Below are positions 61,305-64,000 of a stretch of DNA of 64,000 nt, piece by piece (position 1 is the stretch's first letter; every line of letters starts with the position of its first letter). Both the position numbers and the translations under genes were made by a program. This DNA comes from Stenopsyche tienmushanensis. Its lineage: Eukaryota > Arthropoda > Insecta > Trichoptera > Stenopsychidae. The stretch spans positions 372,001-436,000 of the forward strand of contig WACJ01000265.1 of NCBI GenBank assembly GCA_008973525.1. The letters run 5' to 3'. The notes under the pieces were generated by a model. It searched no databases. It was not told the DNA's origin and saw nothing but the letters and a program-made list of their open reading frames with translations.

Positions 61305-62690
61305 AGATTATGTCACTATATTTAATATGTTCAAATTGAGGTCGTGTTCTAATTACTATTAATATCATTGCGTTCTATTTGGCCTAAGTAAATCAATTTA
61401 TACTCGAGTGATATTCCGTCTTTATATCCGTGATGCCTTTTGAGTTCCGCGAAGCAAATCTAAATTTATCTACATTTGATCTAATCCATAATTGGTTCTT
61501 TGATAGATTTAGACTACATCGTTGCACATTCTGCTCGTTAGGTCCTCGAGACTGGATTAGTAGGCAAATATACGGAAATATTTTGCATCATCACAAAACT
61601 CATTCCCTTGGATTACACGAGTTCCGTGGATTACATTCGGTCGATGATGTTGGTTAAAACTGTCGCTTGTCAATTTAGAGTGGTAAAAGTACAATGCAGA
61701 TGGATTTATTGTAGTCACATTGGTTTTCCATTTGAATGAAATGGAAAGCAATTCTAAATTTTGGATTGAAATGTTTTCTTGGTAGATGTGCCCTTCAAAC
61801 ATGCTATATTGTATGAGTATATTTTCGGTTGGCAGTTGACCTTTATGGCTTCGGCATTCAGTTGTCCTTTGAAGATGTGGATACGTGTAAGAAGATGAAC
61901 TTAGGATGACCTCCTACTTCAGTGTAATTTTTACTATTTGACACAATCGTACTTTATCATCGATAAGTATTTCAGGCTAATTTTCAATCTAAACAGCATA
62001 AGGATAAGCATCTTGTATTTAAAACTTGATTGTATTTGGATTTAAAATTGCATCACATTCTATTCAATCTATGCCATCATCCAGTTTAGACATATTGAAT
62101 AAATATTTGCAAGAATCTATCGCTTAAATATAAACATTGCTTATGTCTTTGTTCCAATATTTATACATTCTTTGCATTGGACTGTATAAACATCCATCGT
62201 TGAATAATACAAATTAAATATTTTTTCTGTGTCATAAATAAATATAGCTTTTCTATTTAATGAAATTTCCTATAACTAAGCTAAATCCTACATAGCAGTG
62301 TGAATCAAATTTTAAATTAATTCGACTTTAATCGTATCTGATTGTATATATGATGAATAATATTTACATCAAATTTGAATCAAGCAAAATATTATTTTTA
62401 GGTATAAATTTATCAAAGAAATATTGCAGATATGATTGTATTATGAAAAACTTTATTGCGTTATTTTTATGTAGAAAAAGTAGTGATATAGATTTAATTC
62501 AATTTCTAGTTTCTGAAACATCAAATACTGAAACGATCAATAAAGTTGGGCAAATCGGCCACTTATAGATCATCTACTATCTAAAAGTTTCTATTCAAAC
62601 AATCTTTTACACATTAAAATACTCTATCTATAAAAAGCACATTAACACTTTACATCCGAGGTGTTCCGCACTAAACTTTACTCGGAGTCT
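61305..62690. other. AT-rich DNA, nothing recognised
   Basis: Open stretch 61430-61657 carries no known motif. Confidence 0.4.
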
Positions 62691-62696
62691 AGTGTC

Positions 62697-62783
62697 CGAT
62701 CGCGAGGCGCTCATTTGTCGTTTCAACGGTTCGAAAAGCGGACCGGTTGAACACAGACCTCGTTGCCACTCCGTCTTAATATC
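62697..62783 (-). mobile_element. Family A fragment (copy 4)
   Basis: The reverse complement contains GACGGAGTGGCAAC, the hairpin segment (62727-62745) and ATGAGCGCCTCGCGATCGG, in the order seen at 3370-3460 and 27715-27800. Neither end present. Confidence 0.6.
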
Positions 62784-62789
62784 TCATCA

Positions 62790-63910
62790 TTTTTTTGCAG
62801 TTATCTTAGCTAGTTTTTTTAGTTTTAATAGCTTAGTTTTGATAGCTCGGATTTGGTATTAGTTATTGATATCTTTCAAATATATTCACAATTGAATTTC
62901 CGAATAATGGAAGCATCGCAGCAGTTGGCGGCTTATCGTAAAGCAGGGCATGAGTTTGAACCTTCGTATTCGTAAAGATGGCGCCGAAAGAACTTCAAAG
63001 CTTCAATTAATTAAGGTCGTACTGTATATCAACATGGGATGTTCTTTCTTGATCCGCCAAGTGGATTTTTGGTTCAGCTCCAACTACACGGTTTTTTGTT
63101 TTAACAAAACTGTTTGTTATTCCTCTCATCAACAACTGCGATAGCTTAGCATGAAAATTGAATACAACTGTCAAATATGTTTATTTCCGAGATGAACTCG
63201 TTTTCAACGGTTTCGAGATGAACACGAGTACGTGTACATTAGGGGAAATCTTTTCAGCACTCAATGATACGTCGATTTCAATGCGTTTCTTGGGGGAATT
63301 CCTTCAAAGCCTCTCAGCTTCTGACTCTATTATTTATTCAGCGATTTTGCTCGTGAACGTAACGGAAAGTGTTATCGCAAGACAATTTTAGCAGCGGCTG
63401 ATTGATGAAGCCAGTTCCCCAAATTCATTGAGCCATTGAATAAAGCATTAATTGATAACGTGATTTATGGAAGGATTGGCTTTTATAAAGTGCTTAATTC
63501 CATTTTTTCTACTTTAATTCCATCGTCGTTTCAGTATTACTCATAGTCGGTTTTTGACTCGTTTTCAGCATTATGATAAAGATATCTCAAAATCATTCGA
63601 TTTCAATTGTATGTATATCGGTTCGTTGATAACGTTAATGCTGCTAATTTTTGCATGATTCATGGATTTATATATTTGATATCATTTTTGAAAAACTATT
63701 ATGCAATGTTGAAGGATTATGCATCAATTAATGTCACATTTAGGCAGTAATTCTGTATATTCACACCCATATGTCATAATTAGCTATAATCATTTAATAT
63801 AAAACTTCATTGAAACAGATTAGCAATCAATGTTATATATTAATTTAAATATAGAAATACATAGTAAAGTAAGGAATAAATATCTTAAACATAATTCAGT
63901 GTCAATATAT
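62790..63910. other. DNA with two unassigned open stretches
   Basis: 62950-63144 and 63158-63391 (+) are open but unlike any family I know; the latter has no splice sites that would make it an exon. Confidence 0.35.
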
Positions 63911-63917
63911 ATGGAAT

Positions 63918-63990
63918 TATGACCGAGAGGACTTGAACCACATACATATTCATGCCACCGTGCTAATCTTCAATCCAATTATCTTCTGTT
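63918..63990 (-). repeat. Possible tRNA-derived SINE head
   Basis: Minus strand has TAGCACGGTGG (A-box-like) and, 15 bp later, GGTTCAAGTCC (B-box-like). The spacing is shorter than in a tRNA and no cloverleaf can be drawn, so at best a degenerate SINE. Confidence 0.25.
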
Positions 63991-64000
63991 ATCCAAATAG

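Noticed and set aside
63158..63391. 77-codon open frame near the right edge
   Set aside because: No recognisable motif, no flanking splice sites or promoter; probably chance.

Overview
The window looks like nuclear DNA of an insect. It is strongly AT-rich, genes are split by GT-AG introns, and intergenic DNA is crowded with decayed arthropod-type transposons (mariner, hAT, Helitron, Penelope-like, pogo, possible piggyBac). No species-level call is possible from the sequence alone. No bacterial-style operon, rRNA gene, convincing tRNA gene or CRISPR array was seen.

One complete gene dominates: UTP20 (small-subunit processome HEAT-repeat protein), plus strand, 10264-22299. I could follow it through 14 exons whose phases all close, giving 2722 residues and a stop. 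Ten introns are 71-139 bp (13 in all, with one TE-free class of short introns); the long introns 1, 5 and 8 contain transposon relics, and intron 13 holds a GC-richer insert of unknown origin. A CACGTG E-box lies about 110 bp before the start codon.

The second gene is easy to miss: a single 95-bp coding exon at 29861-29955 (+) encodes the N-terminus of a diacylglycerol lipase of the DAGL-alpha/inaE type and ends in a strong splice donor. I could not find its next exon before the window ends, so most of the right half is probably the first coding intron of this gene or DNA beyond it. A possible upstream core promoter (TCAGTC initiator) sits at 25.23 kb.

Layout: 1-10.1 kb intergenic, with a hAT-type element (976-2026), its truncated relative (3.3-3.7 kb), a tandem repeat family (4.26-4.54 kb), a 171-bp Helitron (4933-5103) and LINE-like tails; 10.26-22.4 kb UTP20; 22.4-29.7 kb intergenic, with a mariner scrap, a perfect hairpin, a pogo-like MITE and a hAT-type element with perfect 8-bp target duplication (27416-27996); 29.86 kb inaE exon; 30-64 kb repeats, including a nearly intact mariner (51590-52871) with one frameshift, two long inverted-repeat elements (47358-48449 and 59635-61298, the second split by a hAT with a BED-finger relic), and several degenerate transposase fragments. 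Stretches where I see nothing are listed as such.
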